A DNA stretch of 64,000 bases from NCBI GenBank assembly GCA_002633005.1, contig NMRA01000176.1, positions 585,955-649,954 on the forward strand. Direction: 5' to 3'. Made by a program: the position numbers and the translations under genes. The notes beneath the pieces are model-generated. The model was not told where the DNA came from, made no database searches, and saw only the letters and a list, made by a program, of their open reading frames with translations. The first letter of the stretch is position 1, and each line of letters begins with the position of its first letter. Positions 28,701-43,700 of this stretch are shown here, piece after piece. Source of the DNA: Phoronis australis. Taxonomy: Eukaryota; Phoronida; Phoronidae.

Positions 28701-31700
28701 GAACCATAAATCACAGACTGTCTGATAACTACATTGTATGCTGCTATTGGGCAAGCAGACGACATAATCAGTTGGCACAGAAGTTCTAATTTTGTAATTA
28801 ATTACCAGTAGCATTGCCAAAAGTACTCACGATACCAACATTTCTACTACTGAAAGACTTTAAACAGCGTTTCAATGCCGAAATTAATATTTTTTCGTTG
28901 TACTGGACAGTAAAGTAGATGCAAATATTTCTCGTCAAAATACACTAACCGGAAACTGCACCAGAAAATTTAGGAGAGTGGCGGCGCCTCTTGGCTAGCA
29001 TGTAAGTAAATGTTGGAGTTGCGAATCTGTTGTCTATAATCTATGGTCACAGATAACGCAGTGGCTAAGATCAAGGGAAAATGATAGTAAAACTATACAT
29101 GGCTCTGTCACTGGACCACATTCAAGATGAGACGCTGAGAGCTAATTCGACGATTTCACTTGACTCACATCGTTCAGTGATTTCTTAACCTATCCACCTA
29201 TGCTTTCTTGATAAAAATCAATAAATGGAAGGTGAGTGCACTCCATGGTGAGCTAAAGGCCAAGAGTTATTAATACACTTGAGTCGTTAGATGACTACTT
29301 AATTCGACATTTGGTTTAATCTGATCACTGGTTTTATTATAAAGGTATCAGAAACTTACCAAGTGAAACAAAGATTGCAGAGATTATGAACATAAAGCCT
29401 ATAGAGGATTGATAGAATAGCAGGTCCTGAACACTAACGAAGTCTACTTATGATGAACTAAGGAATTGAATCAAAAAAGCAGTCTAAAAAGATCGCAACC
29501 ACGAACTTTAAACATGACATCCACGACATCAATGCCACCCACTGATTTTTTGATTGAAACTCCATGTTTTACATGTTGATTCAATGAAGAGCATGTAAAC
29601 TTCGACTAAAACAACTATCTGTAATAGCCACAGCTAGTTGTCAAAACTAATAAAACTAAGCCAGTTCATGCAAGCCTTTCTTGCAGTACTTTTATCCCGA
29701 ATCCTAAAAATTCATCAGATGAGCGCAAAACTGAGTAATAATTTAACGGCGGTCAGTAAAACATCAGGAGAAATAGTTACGGATTATTTTCTCAAAAGCA
29801 ATAGCCTAAATTGGACCATTTCTTTGCTCATGTAGAGGCCATGTATCAAACACCTGGACGTGGTTTGATGTTAGCTCAACACAATCTTATAAAGTGTATT
29901 GCAAGTCTCCTAAATTTTATGCCCAATTGCAAAAATAACTTAAAGCAATTTTCTGATATCTAACAGAAGAGCACTGTGATCACCATCAAGTACTTCGTAG
30001 ATCACTGAATTAAGAAGTCCAACAATGCAGATTTAAAGCTGCACATTCTCCAGCGATCATCGAAGTGGTTACGAGTCAGTTCACCCACAAGAGGCAATTT
30101 GGATGACCCATGGGTTATGTTTAAAACTTTCTGATCTTCTCCAATTGGACTTTTCTTTGGGTGGGGCATTTTAATATGTGGTTCCATCGGCTACCTCAGA
30201 ATGTTAGGCAGCAATTAGGTTTAACTCCAGTTCAGTTTAGCCGAACACGAAAATCAACAGCTGCAGTGTGCTTTTCACAATATGCTAGACCCCATATCTT
30301 TAACGTTGTTTTGGCCACAGGCACTAATTTCGATAAGCTGTTCTGCATTGCCATTGTCATAGAGATGCAATGCAATACTTTCTACTCAAGGCAAAGTGCG
30401 GCAAGACTGTGTCACAAACTTAATGCGCCTGTTGGCCATATAATCACAGTACGACAACAATAATTTTTAAGCCCCAATGACCCAGACGCACTCCTAAAAT
30501 TATCCCTGGTCCTCTGTGTGAGCTATATGACCACCACAAGGACACTACCCTAACAACATCAGCCCATAAACTTTCCTTCCCCTTCCACGACACGATCTTA
30601 TTTCTGTTGCCACAACATTTATGTGTGATTGAAAAAACTGCTTCAGAAAATCATAGAGCTGGTTGGATATTTCAAAATTTGACCGGAGTCTGGAACTTAT
30701 TCATGGGTTACCTGTGACCCACCCAAATGTTCGAACAGAGGCTATCAATGGCAATTACTTATCACAACAAGAGCAACGCGGAGCGTTGAAATGTGCCCAC
30801 AATTGCACCGCATACTTTGCAAAATGGAAAGGCATGGTCATTGTCTCCTCAATAGGCTAGGGGCAAAATGTGAGTAATCTTCATAATACAAGCACATCCT
30901 ATGCACCAGTTGCTTAAAGCACCACAGAAACATAGAATTAAAAACAAATTTACCAACATACGAGATTAGCACAGCATTAGAATGCCAGAAACAAATTTCT
31001 ACTTGGAACTTTTCCTTCACAGTCACGAAGTAACACAAAGTATACACCTGAAGACCTATGAAAATACAGAGGTCAATGTAAAATACTAAAATTGCCACTA
31101 GAGGCAAATACTAAAATTGCCACTAGAGGCATACCGGTAATCANTGAGCGGTTTGGTTGATAGAGGGGTGGAAGCACAAAAACAGATTCGAAAACAATAA
31201 AAATGGCCACTAGGTGGCGCAAACTATGTCGAATCCATCTGAAAACGGCAGTATAGCGTCATCTCACTAATAGGTGCCTACATACCAAATTTCATGAAAA
31301 TCCGTTCAGGACTTTTGAAGATACAAAGGTAAGCGTAAAAAACTAAAATTGCCACTAGGGGGCACACCGGTAGTCGAATCCGTCCGAAAGTTCGCACATG
31401 CCGTCCCATTCATGAATGGAACATATGTGCCAAATTTCATGAACGTATGTCAAAGGGTTTTGGAGATAGAGCAGCGGACGCCGGACGCCAGACGCCGGAC
31501 GCCAGACGCCGGACGCCAGACGCCGGACGGACGCCACCCGGACGGACGGACGGACGGACAGAGATGACGGCATAATGCGTCCACATATAAATATGTGGGC
31601 GCATAAATATAAATATGTGGGCGCATAATAAAATTGGTTTCACCTTGTTCTTTACTCAGATGAGAAGCGATTTCTGGGTTTATAATTGGTTGTTTCTTGA

Positions 31701-34700
31701 GACCATGCGCACGGGATAAAACGACACACGATGACATGCCAACTCGAAGAGCCTGATCTCAAGCCATAACAAAATGTACAGTAATTCTATACTGATTTAG
31801 CACACTCACCTCAATTTGCACACCAAAAGTGTTTTTTGGAGAAATAATATGTTTTCCCTCACTTATTTTACATGGTGGGAATTTCTTGCCTCAAGTATTT
31901 AATATTTTCTTTGGAAACCCTCAAGTCACCAACAATTTTCTAATGAGAAAAGAACACATACAGGCCACTGTCATAACGGTAAGTGGTCTAAATCACAAGT
32001 TGTTCTTTTGTTGTTTTGTGATGAAAAATATGTGTATAGTAAGTGCTTTAATCTTCTTTGTTTTTATGACTAAGCAGTAAGTAAAGACCTGCGCACAAAC
32101 AAGCCCAGGAGTCTAAACATATTTTGGGCATTTTTGGGGGAAATTCCTTGCACCTTCTGGACTATAAGACATTTTGCTTTATAATAGGTTATTTGCGATT
32201 GAAATGTTAAGGTTTTGGAGTTTATTTTCAATGAAATTGGGAAAAACTTTAATTAAAAGTCAACAGTTAGAAGCTTTTATTCATAAACACTTGCTAGATG
32301 TACTGTACAAATTTTCCTTGTATATGCCATCTGCACGTCTTTGTGAATGGGCTTGTGTCCAAAAAAACTTCATCCATTTTCTCAAGTATTTACACTTAAT
32401 TATAAAAAAAACGTTGACTCACCAGATTGTAAATCCCCAACAGTGTCGTTTCAATACTGTTCACAGTCTACAAAACACAATATTCAAATAATAGTAAACT
32501 TTGTCCAGTTTTGCTAACAGAACTCTTGGGAAGGAACCCAGATTCTGTAGATTACTGCTTCTTTTTAAAAAAGGGAATTTCGACCAGTAAATTTTCAAGT
32601 CGTTGCCTTTTGGTTGTCAAATAAATTCTTTGAACAACAAGTAAGCCTTTTATAACAAACCGTACATAGGAACAAGACTACGAAGATTTTGTAAAATATT
32701 TATAAGTATTATCTGAACTTGGCATGACCCATTGCATATAGTAATACATGCATGTTTCAAAGGTATATTTAACCCACACCTTGCTCATTTTGCTACTAAC
32801 ACTTCTAGGACTGGAAAGAACTGACTTTTTCTTATTGGTTCTGACTAAGTTCATAAAGTTACTTGCCATAGCCAGTTAGTTCGAATATCGCCTTCAGGGC
32901 GGTTCAAGGATATTTATTGTTAACAATCAAAATATAAGTTGACGACACGGCTTTGAACAAATACGCCGATGAAATCGGATTGTTTGATCACCAAAACATG
33001 GTTTACAGCCATTTAGAGCATTTTTCAGACCGTCACGCACTTTACTACGACAACTTGAATAATGAATAATTACTATCAACAGAGTACGCATGGAGTAGAT
33101 ACACTGTACAGCTGTACATGATCACGTCACCTGACCTAGTTATTAAAAGTCTGAGAAGACTTTTGCCTCGTCAGTTGAAAGAAATCGCAAGTCAGATACT
33201 TTGTGTATTGGTAGAACAGTGAGCCTCATAAGTAAGTATTTAACATAATCACCTTTTGACATGTTACGAAATTCTGGGCATTCGGTAATGTTACAAGCAT
33301 TTAAAAATTGAAAAATTATTAATTTTAGCAATTCTTTTTTTCAGAATTGCCGCATGTAAGATCCAAGTGATCCTTCACATAAAAACATTGGTCTCTTAAA
33401 AGCTTGCCTAGTCTGTTGTCAAAGCCAGAAAAGCTAGCAAACACACACCTCAGGAAGTGTATATAGGAAAAAACATGCTAATTTACTAAAAGGTTTTTTT
33501 TCTGCTTTTGAAAAAAGGTCATACAGAGTCCTAAAAGCTTCTTCCGACACTCAAGTGGACAGACCTTTTTCTCGTTTCTGCTGCACGCCACCAGGTAGAG
33601 TGAGAGTAGAGTTGGAACATACTGCAGGGTGAACCTTCGTAGCTCAATGTGAGGCGACCGATAGAATTCAAACAGCTGGTGTACTACAGGCTCAACAACC
33701 TGTAAAAGAAAATCATTGTATGAAAATTGAAGGATTGCGAAGGTGCAATTACCCGAAAATGGGTGGCGTTAACCACGAAGATTACAACACACAGTGGCTA
33801 GAACCACAAATATACCGCCCCATGCTTTGACAATTAACCAAATTCACTTTCTTTGAAATAGTATTTGTTTGTATTTCAATTTCCTTGTTTTTCTCAAAGC
33901 GTGGCTGCACTGCACACTTAATGTCTCGTGTTTACTGTTAACCATCAAAACAATCAATCATATTATTCACAAAACTAAGTGAGGTGATGTAGAAAGTAAC
34001 TGTTACAACTCTTTACACCGACAAGTACGATCTAAATTCGTTGAATTCGGGCCAACCTGTTTGCTAACAAGTGTTATGCAGGTATTTTGAATACTCTCAT
34101 CTAGAGCACTGAGCATTTAGACAATCACATGACTCACTATTCACTTGAAAAGGTGAACATTCTTTCACAAATATTCTTCACCTAGGTCATTAACCCATCC
34201 AAAGATGGCCGGTCATGTGTAGGAACTCTTGAATAATTTTTAGATTAAGATAACGTCAAGTTTTAAAATAGCTAATAGGATTTGTAATCCATGGTTTATG
34301 TCAAATGAAGTGTGTGTGGCAAGCGTGGAATAGAATTTCAAGTAACACAGTTAGCGCACAATTGTTATACATGATAAAATGTCACCAAATTATGATACAC
34401 TATGGCTGACAACTGAAATTCTATTGTGTCATTTTTTTTCCCATGAAAGATATATTTTGCACCAAGTTCTAGGCCATGACTACAATCAGTTTAATGTTTT
34501 GATGTGACCATTCATAAGCACTTGAACAATAACAAGAGCAACGCAGAGCGTTGAAATGCGCCCACAATTGCACCGCATACGGTATCCTTCTAGGGTTGTT
34601 TATTGGTACCATAAAGTGGCCAGTAGAGGGCATATATGTAGTGTGTTGTACTTAGCAAAATGGAAAGGTATGGTCATTGTCTCCTCAATAGGCTAGGGGC

Positions 34701-37700
34701 AAAATGTGAGTAATCTTCATAATACAAGCACATCCTATACACCAGTTGCTTAAAGCACCACAGAAACATAGAATTAAAAACAAATTTACCAACATACGAG
34801 ATTAGCACAGCATTAGAATGCCAGAAACAAATTTCTACTTGGAACTTTTCCTTCACAGTCACGAAGTAACACAAAGTATACACCTGAAGACCTATGAAAA
34901 TACAGAGGTCAATGTAAAATACTAAAATTGCCACTAGAGGCAAATACTAAAATTGCCACTAGAGGCATACCGGTAGTCAGAATCATCCTAAAGTCGTCAT
35001 CGTCCGTTGTCAACATCACATAAATACACTTGCTAAATTTAGTAAAGATCCTGCAAACGGTTTGGGAGATACAGCCATGGGCGCAAAAAAACAAAACTGC
35101 CACTAGGAGGCGCCACAGTAGTCCAAATCGTCTGAAAATCATTGTCAGCTGTCTTCCTTATAGTAAGCACATACACGCCAATTTTCACAATCATCCTTTG
35201 AGCGGTTTGGTTGATAGAGGGGTGGACGCAAAAATACAGACTCGAAAACAGTAAAAATGGCCACTAGGTGGCGCAAACTACGTCGAATCCATCTGAAAAC
35301 AGTAGGATAGCGTCATCTCACTAATAGGTGCCTACATAACAAATTTCATGAAAATCCGTTCAGGACTTTTGAAGATACAAAGGTAAGCGTAAAAAACTAA
35401 AATTGCCACTAGGGGGCACACGAGTAGTAGGATCCGTCCAAGAGTAGTCATCTTCCGTTGTTAACATCATATAAATATACTTACACAATTTCGTAACGAT
35501 CCTGCGAACGGTTTAGGAGATACAGCCATAGACGCAAAAAAAAAAAAACTGCCACTAGGAGGCGCCACAGAAGTCAAAATCGTCGGAAAATCATCGTCAA
35601 CCGTCCTCTACATAGTAAGCATATACATGCCCATTTTCACAATCATCCTTTGAGCGGTTTGGTTGATAGAGGGGTGGACGCACAAAAACAGACTCGAAAA
35701 CACTAAAAATGGCCACTAGGTGGCGCAAACTATGTCGAATCCATCTGAAAACGGCAGTATAGCATCATCTCACTAATAGGTGCCTACATAACAAATTTCA
35801 TGAAAATCCGTTCAGGACTTTTGAAGATACAAAGGTAAGCTTAAAAAACTAAAATTGCCACTAGGGGGCACACCGGTAGTCGGATCCGTCCTAAAGTTTG
35901 CACATGCCGTCCCATTCATGAATGGAACATATGTGCCTAATTTCATGAACGTATGTCAAAGGGTTTTGGAGATAGAGCAGCGGACGCCGCCCGGACGGAC
36001 GGACGGACGGACAGAGATGACGGCATAATGCGTCCACATATAAATATGTGGGTGCATAAAAAAGGTCAATTTCAGCTGCAATAAATTTGTCCAAATTTGG
36101 AGATTTCGGTATAGTTCAAAGTACTACCACTTTTGCCAGTTAATATTGCGAGGAATATCCCACTAAACCTCCAATATCATATAACACAGAATGCAATAAA
36201 GAAGAACAAGGTGATTCACTTCAGAAATACTTGCAAGAACATGAGCGTTAAATACAAGGGTTGAAATGGTCTATAAACAATGTGTAACCAAGGCTGCTCA
36301 CAAATTGCTAATGTCTAATTAACGTATTGTCAGGCGGTGATTACAACTGTCACCAAGAGACAGTGATTGTATGTCAGAATAGGTTCAGATCCAAACATCG
36401 TGTCCAACTATACTTTTAGGCCACCACAAACTATGCTCTGCTGTTAAAAACACCAACTTCCTTTGTATGTATAATTTCTCTTACAAAGCAGCATCACCTT
36501 GTGCTTGTCCTTTGTTTGAACTGAAACTGGTCGGAATAAATCGCCAGGAATTCCCCACAACAAACATGTGGCTTTGGCTACTGAAACTAAGTGGCCATGA
36601 CAAGCAAATAAATGGGCCTGGTTTGAGGCTATATTTCGCCTGATTTGGGGCTATAATGACTTGTCAATTCTTCTCAAGTCTAGGTATTGTTTGTGTTGCT
36701 TATTTGAAAACTTAGCTTTTGACGTAAAGTGCTAGTTTATTGGCCCTTTTAAGTGTGATTTCTGATTTTGGTTGGCTTAAGGATTGTTTGTAAAACAAAA
36801 TTATTTAAAATGATAAGACTAAAAAACACATAAAACAGGTCACCAGAATTTAAAAAACTCATTTTGATTTAGTAGATGAAGGTATAAGTCTTTTAACGTA
36901 TTTATTGCTCTTCAATGCACCTCTTCAATCATTACCAACTACTGACACTGACATATATTTTTAGGCTCAGTTTGCAGTCTCGCTTCAAAAATGCAATACT
37001 TTGAAAATTTGTAGAGTTAATATCCTACAGTCAAAATGTGGTTACACCACCAAGTAATCAGAAATTACTTGTACAAGTATATATTTCTGAAAAGAGTACT
37101 CTGCCCCGACCAGGGCTTGAACCAAGGACCTTCTACAATATGTGTAGATGCTCTAGTTCACTGAGCCATCAAGACCACTGGTTGAACCCAGAAGTCCAAT
37201 AAATCAGAGTTGGGTTTTGAAGGACTTCAGGGCCATGTTGTCATGTATGAATGATCATTGCAGACTCTGCTACTGTCTAGAGTGAATACCCCACAAACTA
37301 GGACACTAGGCCATGTGATGTGAACACACATGACTCTGTAAGGTGGCTACTCTATGCGTTCATGAAACCACAGTCTTCGATGATCGTTCATATCTTACAA
37401 AAACTTTTAGTTGTAACTGTCAAATGATTTTTAAAGCATAAACAAGAGCAACGCGGAGCATTGAAATGCGTCCGCAACAACGTGTTCTAAATTGAACAAT
37501 TTTCACCACAGAAGGCGCTACTCACCACGTTGGAGTCTGGCTCAGAATGGAATAAGTCGTACAAGTTGAGAATGAGCGGCTGATTGGAGAATATTGTGGA
37601 CGCATAGGTCTTGGTGTCCGTCTCTGACAGGCTCTGCAAGAAGGTAAGATCAGTTCATTCACAGTGAACAGAACTAAATGAAATGGAATTAACAAAACAG

Positions 37701-40700
37701 GGACCTCACTCAGCATACGAGGAAAGGTGACCCAAGTTTGTACTTTTTGATTGGGAAACTCTTGCCATGAGGAAAACACCCTTAGTTCACTACGAAATTA
37801 TGCCAAGCGGTGTTTTGACTGGAGTTAGTCCTCGAAATAGAAATGCTTTCACACAGAAACTTGATACACTGATCATTTATAGAAAAAATGAATTTCAAAG
37901 TTTTTGACAATTTCATAAAATCAAAACTTGGACAATTTTTTGCTGCCAACTTGATCAGCAAACGTTAATTTTATCAACTGCTGAAAAATAACACTATGCC
38001 TCATGGCTGCTTTTCAAGTCAGAAGTTAACAACTTTAGATAACTTTAACTTGTACTGCCCCACGGAATATTAAGACATGATATTGTACTGTTTGACATCT
38101 GATAGTAATCAATACTAATAACAACAACAACAATAATAATAATAAACTTTATTTATAGAAATAAAATACAGTAGATTTTAAAAACATGTTTTAGCCAAAG
38201 GCTGCGTAATATACAGCATCAATTAATTAACAAATTGAATTAAGACATAAATTAGAACTTTTATATGGTATATACAAAGAAATGACTGAAAACGAAGGGA
38301 GGGACAGCTATGATGACCACATTCACAGGTAACTGTCATCTCGTAAAGATAAAGATAGTTGATCATCTCACTTCTAATTAACTTTAATGAATTACTTCAG
38401 TTTCGTGTGAAAGCCATTAGCCCACACGAACACGACAGTGAAACTTAAATCCAAGGCATATAATAATCTTTCAACAAGATTCACAAGATAACATCAATGT
38501 TAGATCGAATAACGAAAGAAGAAGAGATTGCAAATCTACCCTAACACCATTATTTTTCCAAGGATATTGAAATGGTGGTAGTTAGTTATTGTAAGGACAA
38601 TCTTTTATCACATACTTTAGACTTTCCTATTTAGTCTCTCTAAGTCAATGTGGAATGAATCGATTCATTATTAATATCCAATTCAAGCCAAAATAATGAA
38701 TTATTAACAAATGCTTACCTTTAACAATCATGTTTTCAATAGTGCCACCCCCATATAAAAATTGGTGGAAATAAAAATCCAGGAATTTTTCAAGCAAATT
38801 CTTTCCTAAGAATTTTTTGCACTGGGATATGAATTTGCCGAGATTGAGTTCTACCAAATTCCGTAGGAAAAAACTATCCATGACTATCAGAGTTTATTGA
38901 TTAAATTAAAATTCCGAACTTTCTCTATATTCAAAAGACCACGAGTTGTACAGCACTGACTGTGTAGTGTCAGTGTCTGCCAATAGGGACAACACAACTT
39001 TCCGGCTATTCATGAATCCACACCAGTTCCTGAAATATTTCTATAGGTCATTAAAAAGAATATGTACCTCAGAGAATCCACGTGCAAAAATTCATGTCAA
39101 TTCCTCTCAGAGTTTAAAATGGCACCTTAGCATGATTGAAAATGGACGAAAACTTGTTATATCTGCCCTCCAAACTTGCGGTTAAGCAGCAATTGATCCT
39201 ACAATGCACTCTCTAGACTACAAAATATTTTCCTCCCAAAATCAAGGTGTGCATGCTCAATGTCCGATATTTCCACTATCTTTAATCGGAAGTTAATGGT
39301 TTAAGGCACAACAGTAGAACACGTTAGATACAATAATCGTACCGTATTTCAGCAATGTACATATAAAATTACGCCCTCTACAAGCATTTGAATCTGAATT
39401 TAAAAACAAAATGGCCACCATGTCTGACATCTTGAATGCGATCATGACCAAAAACAATAGGCTTCCAGCTCTTCTGGAGATAGAGGTTGTGTGCAAATTT
39501 CGTGCGAGTTAGACGAAAATTGTGACCTGTAGAGTGCGAACAAGCACAAACAATTTTGTGTCAGAGCAACATACTTCACCAAGTAATGAAATCTCACTAG
39601 TCGAGGTGTTGGCCAGGTTGTGTCTTGAATTCAGGTAAGATTCTACTTTGGTTGGGATATTACAAATGACAACTCAAGAGTTCCTGATATATAAACATTT
39701 TGGTTGAGAAATAAAGTAAAAATTAAATTCCACTTTTTCAAAATAAAGAATCCAAAATGTAAAGAATTGTCAACTTTTTCAGATAAATGGAAGCAGCCAC
39801 GTCGGCAAAAACAAGGACAATATTATATTTGTAGTGATGAAGCCAAACTGTTGCCGGAAAGACGGAAACAACGTGCTGGAACACGTAGCATGACAAGGAG
39901 CTGTCACATCCTAATGACGTCAACATGGTTACCTAAGTTCCAGAATAAACTGAATAGGAATCCAGTTGTCGTGATAAGCATCAGGTGTAGTCAATATGCT
40001 GTCAAATGTCGAAAAACAGACTGCAATTTATGTGCGACAACTTTGAAATTGAATTTCAAGCAAACCGTTAAATACCGAAGCCAGTCTGAAAGATTCAACA
40101 AACTTTGCAGTTTACATCGAGGCTCTCTGATACTAGAGTATAAATGGTGCTAAAAGGCCTTAAGTCTCTAATCTATCACTTAAATCTCGAAAAGCCCTAT
40201 TGGGAAGGGTGACTTATTCCAGGGTAACTTGCACCACTTCTAATTGCTGTGTGCCACAAACCTGGGGAAAAGCGGAAGTAATTATCTGCTGCAGTTATAT
40301 ACAGATGGATCTGTGTTCGCATTACCTGTCCATTGTCACGCACAGAGCGATAACTTCCGCCTTACCCCAGTTAACGGATATGTGTGAGTGTACGATCCAC
40401 TTAAAGTGGGGCAAGTTGCACTTAAGTGCAAGTTGTTCTAGGGAAGGCTGTGTGTGTGGACGGCACGTAAGAATGCTTGACCAGCAAGCTATTTTATGTG
40501 TTGAGTACAGGTCCATAGCAATTTCAAACTGTTTTTCACAGACCTTGAAATCCTCTACAACACCTGTTTCATGCCAACATAACTCCGTGAACAGCGAAGC
40601 GTTGTTCTCAATTGCAAAAATAGTTGAACCTTCATCACCGGCTTCAATGTTTAATGGACACCAGGCATATCCAGGTTTAATGTGTGATTCATCAAAGAAC

Positions 40701-43700
40701 TTTATCGCAAGATGTTGCTCTGAAAGCTTTATGCAGGCATAATCTTTTTAAATTTGAAGTATCGTATATATGAACGGATCATAAATAAAACATAGTGCTC
40801 GAAAGTTATAGCTGAAGAGAGGTAGACGTTTTCAAAATTAGGATCAACACAACACGTGTTGTTACTAACAGCAACAACTACTGATAACACCGATGACACT
40901 GAAGTGTTCATACCACATTGAGGTGTTGATGCTCAGTTGATCAATTCACCTGCTTACTGCGAAGATGGCTTTTCAGGTGTTAACATCAATTCAAGACTGA
41001 AAATAACCGTTCATACTGACCGACATTCCCCAAAACATAAGCATAAGTCTTATTGTTCAAATGTGTCTAGTGAAAGTTAACAACTGAGATGACACAATCA
41101 AAATTCTTCAATTTGGGACAAAAATGATTACTAGATTTGCTGCTTACAGGAAAACTGCATTTTGTCTGAACGTTAGTCTTAAAGAGAGGCAAGTCTTAAC
41201 TTTTTTAACGACAAAGTGACAACAATGAAAATGCAAGACGATATCATTTTGTATAACCCTTAAGTCAGGACTTGGTGTTAGTCCATTTGACAGGTTTAGC
41301 AATAAACGTGTAAAAGTTAATTGTTACCTATCTAAGACACAGTGTAGTCAAAAAATGAAGTTTGATTTGGAATCGGTAAAATATAGATTAAGACATAAGC
41401 TAAATTTCTCATTGGAACAAGGTAATCAGTCTGCGCAATACATAAATTGAACAATTATCATCTTATATAGTACTCTGGTTGAAAGTTATGTAGGACCCTT
41501 GACAAATAGCCAAATTAGGCCGAATTTGGAACATCATATCTTAGAAATAGCTCATCAGATTCATACGAAACTTCCAGGTACTATTCTTTATGCATTGATC
41601 TCAAAAACCCCATCAAGAATTGTTTTTAAAATGCTCCACTTTGTACGAGAGGCTATCAAAAATAGGACTTTTATTATTTTCATGGAAAATCTTTAACGTT
41701 TCATATAAGGGTATTTCAAAATAAATGATATTTTGGAAAACTGTAACATCGTTTTTGATGTCTTACCTTGATCATTTACATCAAATAAAATTTGATCATG
41801 ATATTTATAACATTGTTTTGCTATCAATGACCCTTTCTTTTTTCTTTAAGTTTTACTAAAAAGGCATGGTTACATGACCCTTTTTATAAAGTAAAAGTAA
41901 AAATCAAATTCCACAGATTTTATACTTTCAAGAAAATGTATACCGTTACCGAAAATCTAGTTTTTTAGACATAGTGTTAAATGCATGGAGTTGTTGGCAA
42001 GGTAGCCGATTTTGGTTTCCATAGAACCATAAATTTTGAAGAAAGGTACTTGCTGTCGCTACAAAGCGAACATTTATTCCCCAGTCAGTGATAATTATAC
42101 CCTAACTGAAACTGAGGAAAAATGTTTGAAGGTCGGTTTACAGCAACTTCAATAAGCAATTTTAAAAACAAAAACCATGGATTAAGGCCCAAAAACACAT
42201 CAATCCTGAACTACCAAAATTCCAATCCAATTACAAGACTGCACTATTATTACCACTGCTAAGAAAGGAAAAGATGTTAGCTGATGCCCGACAGCTTTTA
42301 ATAATCATTAATGATGACTAACACATTACCGTGGATCAGACGAAAAACTTAGATACAGAGCAATATGATATGGATATCAAGGGGAATCTTCTCTCAGTGA
42401 TATGACACTCATGGTTGAACTAATTACGGTATACATACGGTATTAGATATTCTTAATGTAAGGAGGCTAACAGTACGAAATCCTAATTAGGTTCAGCAAC
42501 ACCACGATAGTGTTTTAGCAACTTGTCACCCAACTGTTTGGTAACCATGGCGACAGCAGATCAATATTATATAATTTCCTAAGACGTGAACAACATAAGG
42601 ATGCTACGTCTCATTAAAACCGAGAATATTTAAATATGCAGCAATCGCCACCTAGTGACTTCCTGGAGAGCTGTGTGTAAAAGTATAACCAGGAAACAAA
42701 TTGTAATTTATAAATAACAGTCCGCGTTAAATATAACATCACAACTGATGCACTTAAAAACAAGTGTGAACAATAAAAACCTCAAGTAATTCAGTACAAA
42801 TAGGAATAATTACAAGTAAAACACCTGAGGGAAGATAAGAAGTTTTTGCCCTCCCTCTACGCTTGACTTAACCAAGGAATTTGCAGTAAAAATTCTTTAG
42901 TTTCAGACACAATATGGCAAATGGATGAAATATGAGTTTGCCAACAGAAATTCCAAGATTGCTTTTCACATGGTTTGCACAGTGTAGCTATTATCAACCT
43001 TTGGTGTTTCAAGTAGTAAACCTCTAGAAACCAGAAAATGAACAATGCCAGGAATTGTTTATGTCCCAAATTTAAGAATTCTAACTACCGTATTGAAATA
43101 TGAAAGGGCATTTAACGATTTTTTTTGAGATTAAAACTGAGATGTATTCATTTTCAAGCATACATACGGCAAGTGACAACCATCACTAAATTAGCCCCAA
43201 CCATACCCTTTCCACTGATGCAAGCGTGTAACATGGTACCACCGAGGAACACATGCAGAATTAGTCGATATTCCGAGCAGATTAAACAGTCCAAATTTTA
43301 GCAGGCCCTTCAATTAAATGTCAGAAAATAACAGTTTATAAGCTTTCAAACAATCCATCACAACTTTGGAAGCTGGAAAAGTTACATTGTGAGACACTGC
43401 TTAATAAGAGCAAGCCATGCTACATATGCCAATCATATCAAGTCAGAGGTTGTTTTAGAATTGCTCATTTGTTGTAAAGACATGTTCTTTCTGTAGAAGT
43501 CCACGACATTAAAAGCTATCTGGTGCAATAATAATTTTAAAAAATGGCAAAATTTCACATACAACATTTTCAGTAAGTTTCAAATAATTTAGTGAACTTA
43601 CATTTCATCTTACATATTTCTGAGTTAATGTCATGACATCTACACAACAAAAAGATTTTCCACAATATTTTTATGAGTTTGATCTGAAACAATCACTGAT

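Larger units (their letters stand above)
30766..31631 (+). repeat. CTCF-motif-rich repeat family, copy 1 (internally collapsed)
   Basis: It starts aacaagagcaacgcgg and ends with a hairpin and gggcgcataa. Inside are CCACTAGAGGC (31095, 31120), CCACTAGGTGGCGC (31207) and CCACTAGGGGGCAC (31352), then a GACGCCGGACGCCAG array (31474-31540) and a GGAC array. An N at 31144 replaces part of the interior that is present in copy 2. A minus-strand frame at 30838-31107 is shared with copy 2 only because the repeat is shared. Confidence 0.85.

Noticed and set aside
29361-29428. Minus-strand exon-like patch, LLFYQSSIGFMFIISAIF, with AG and GTAAG borders
   Set aside because: The phase does not fit between hyccin exons 3 and 4 and the reading has no family resemblance; likely chance in AT-rich DNA.
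31355-31737. Arg/Pro-rich frames on both strands over the GACGCCGGACGCC array
   Set aside because: They arise from a stop-free tandem repeat and have no coding support.
30838-34943. 89-codon minus-strand frame conserved between 30838-31107 and 34674-34943
   Set aside because: The conservation comes from both being copies of the same recent repeat; one residue difference in 89 simply reflects the low divergence of the copies.
37103-37179. tRNA gene on the minus strand
   Set aside because: A and B boxes are present but the acceptor stem does not pair, so I call it a SINE head.
40200-40742. 180-codon plus-strand frame
   Set aside because: It is the antisense of a more protein-like minus-strand frame and of a MITE; its own composition is unconvincing.
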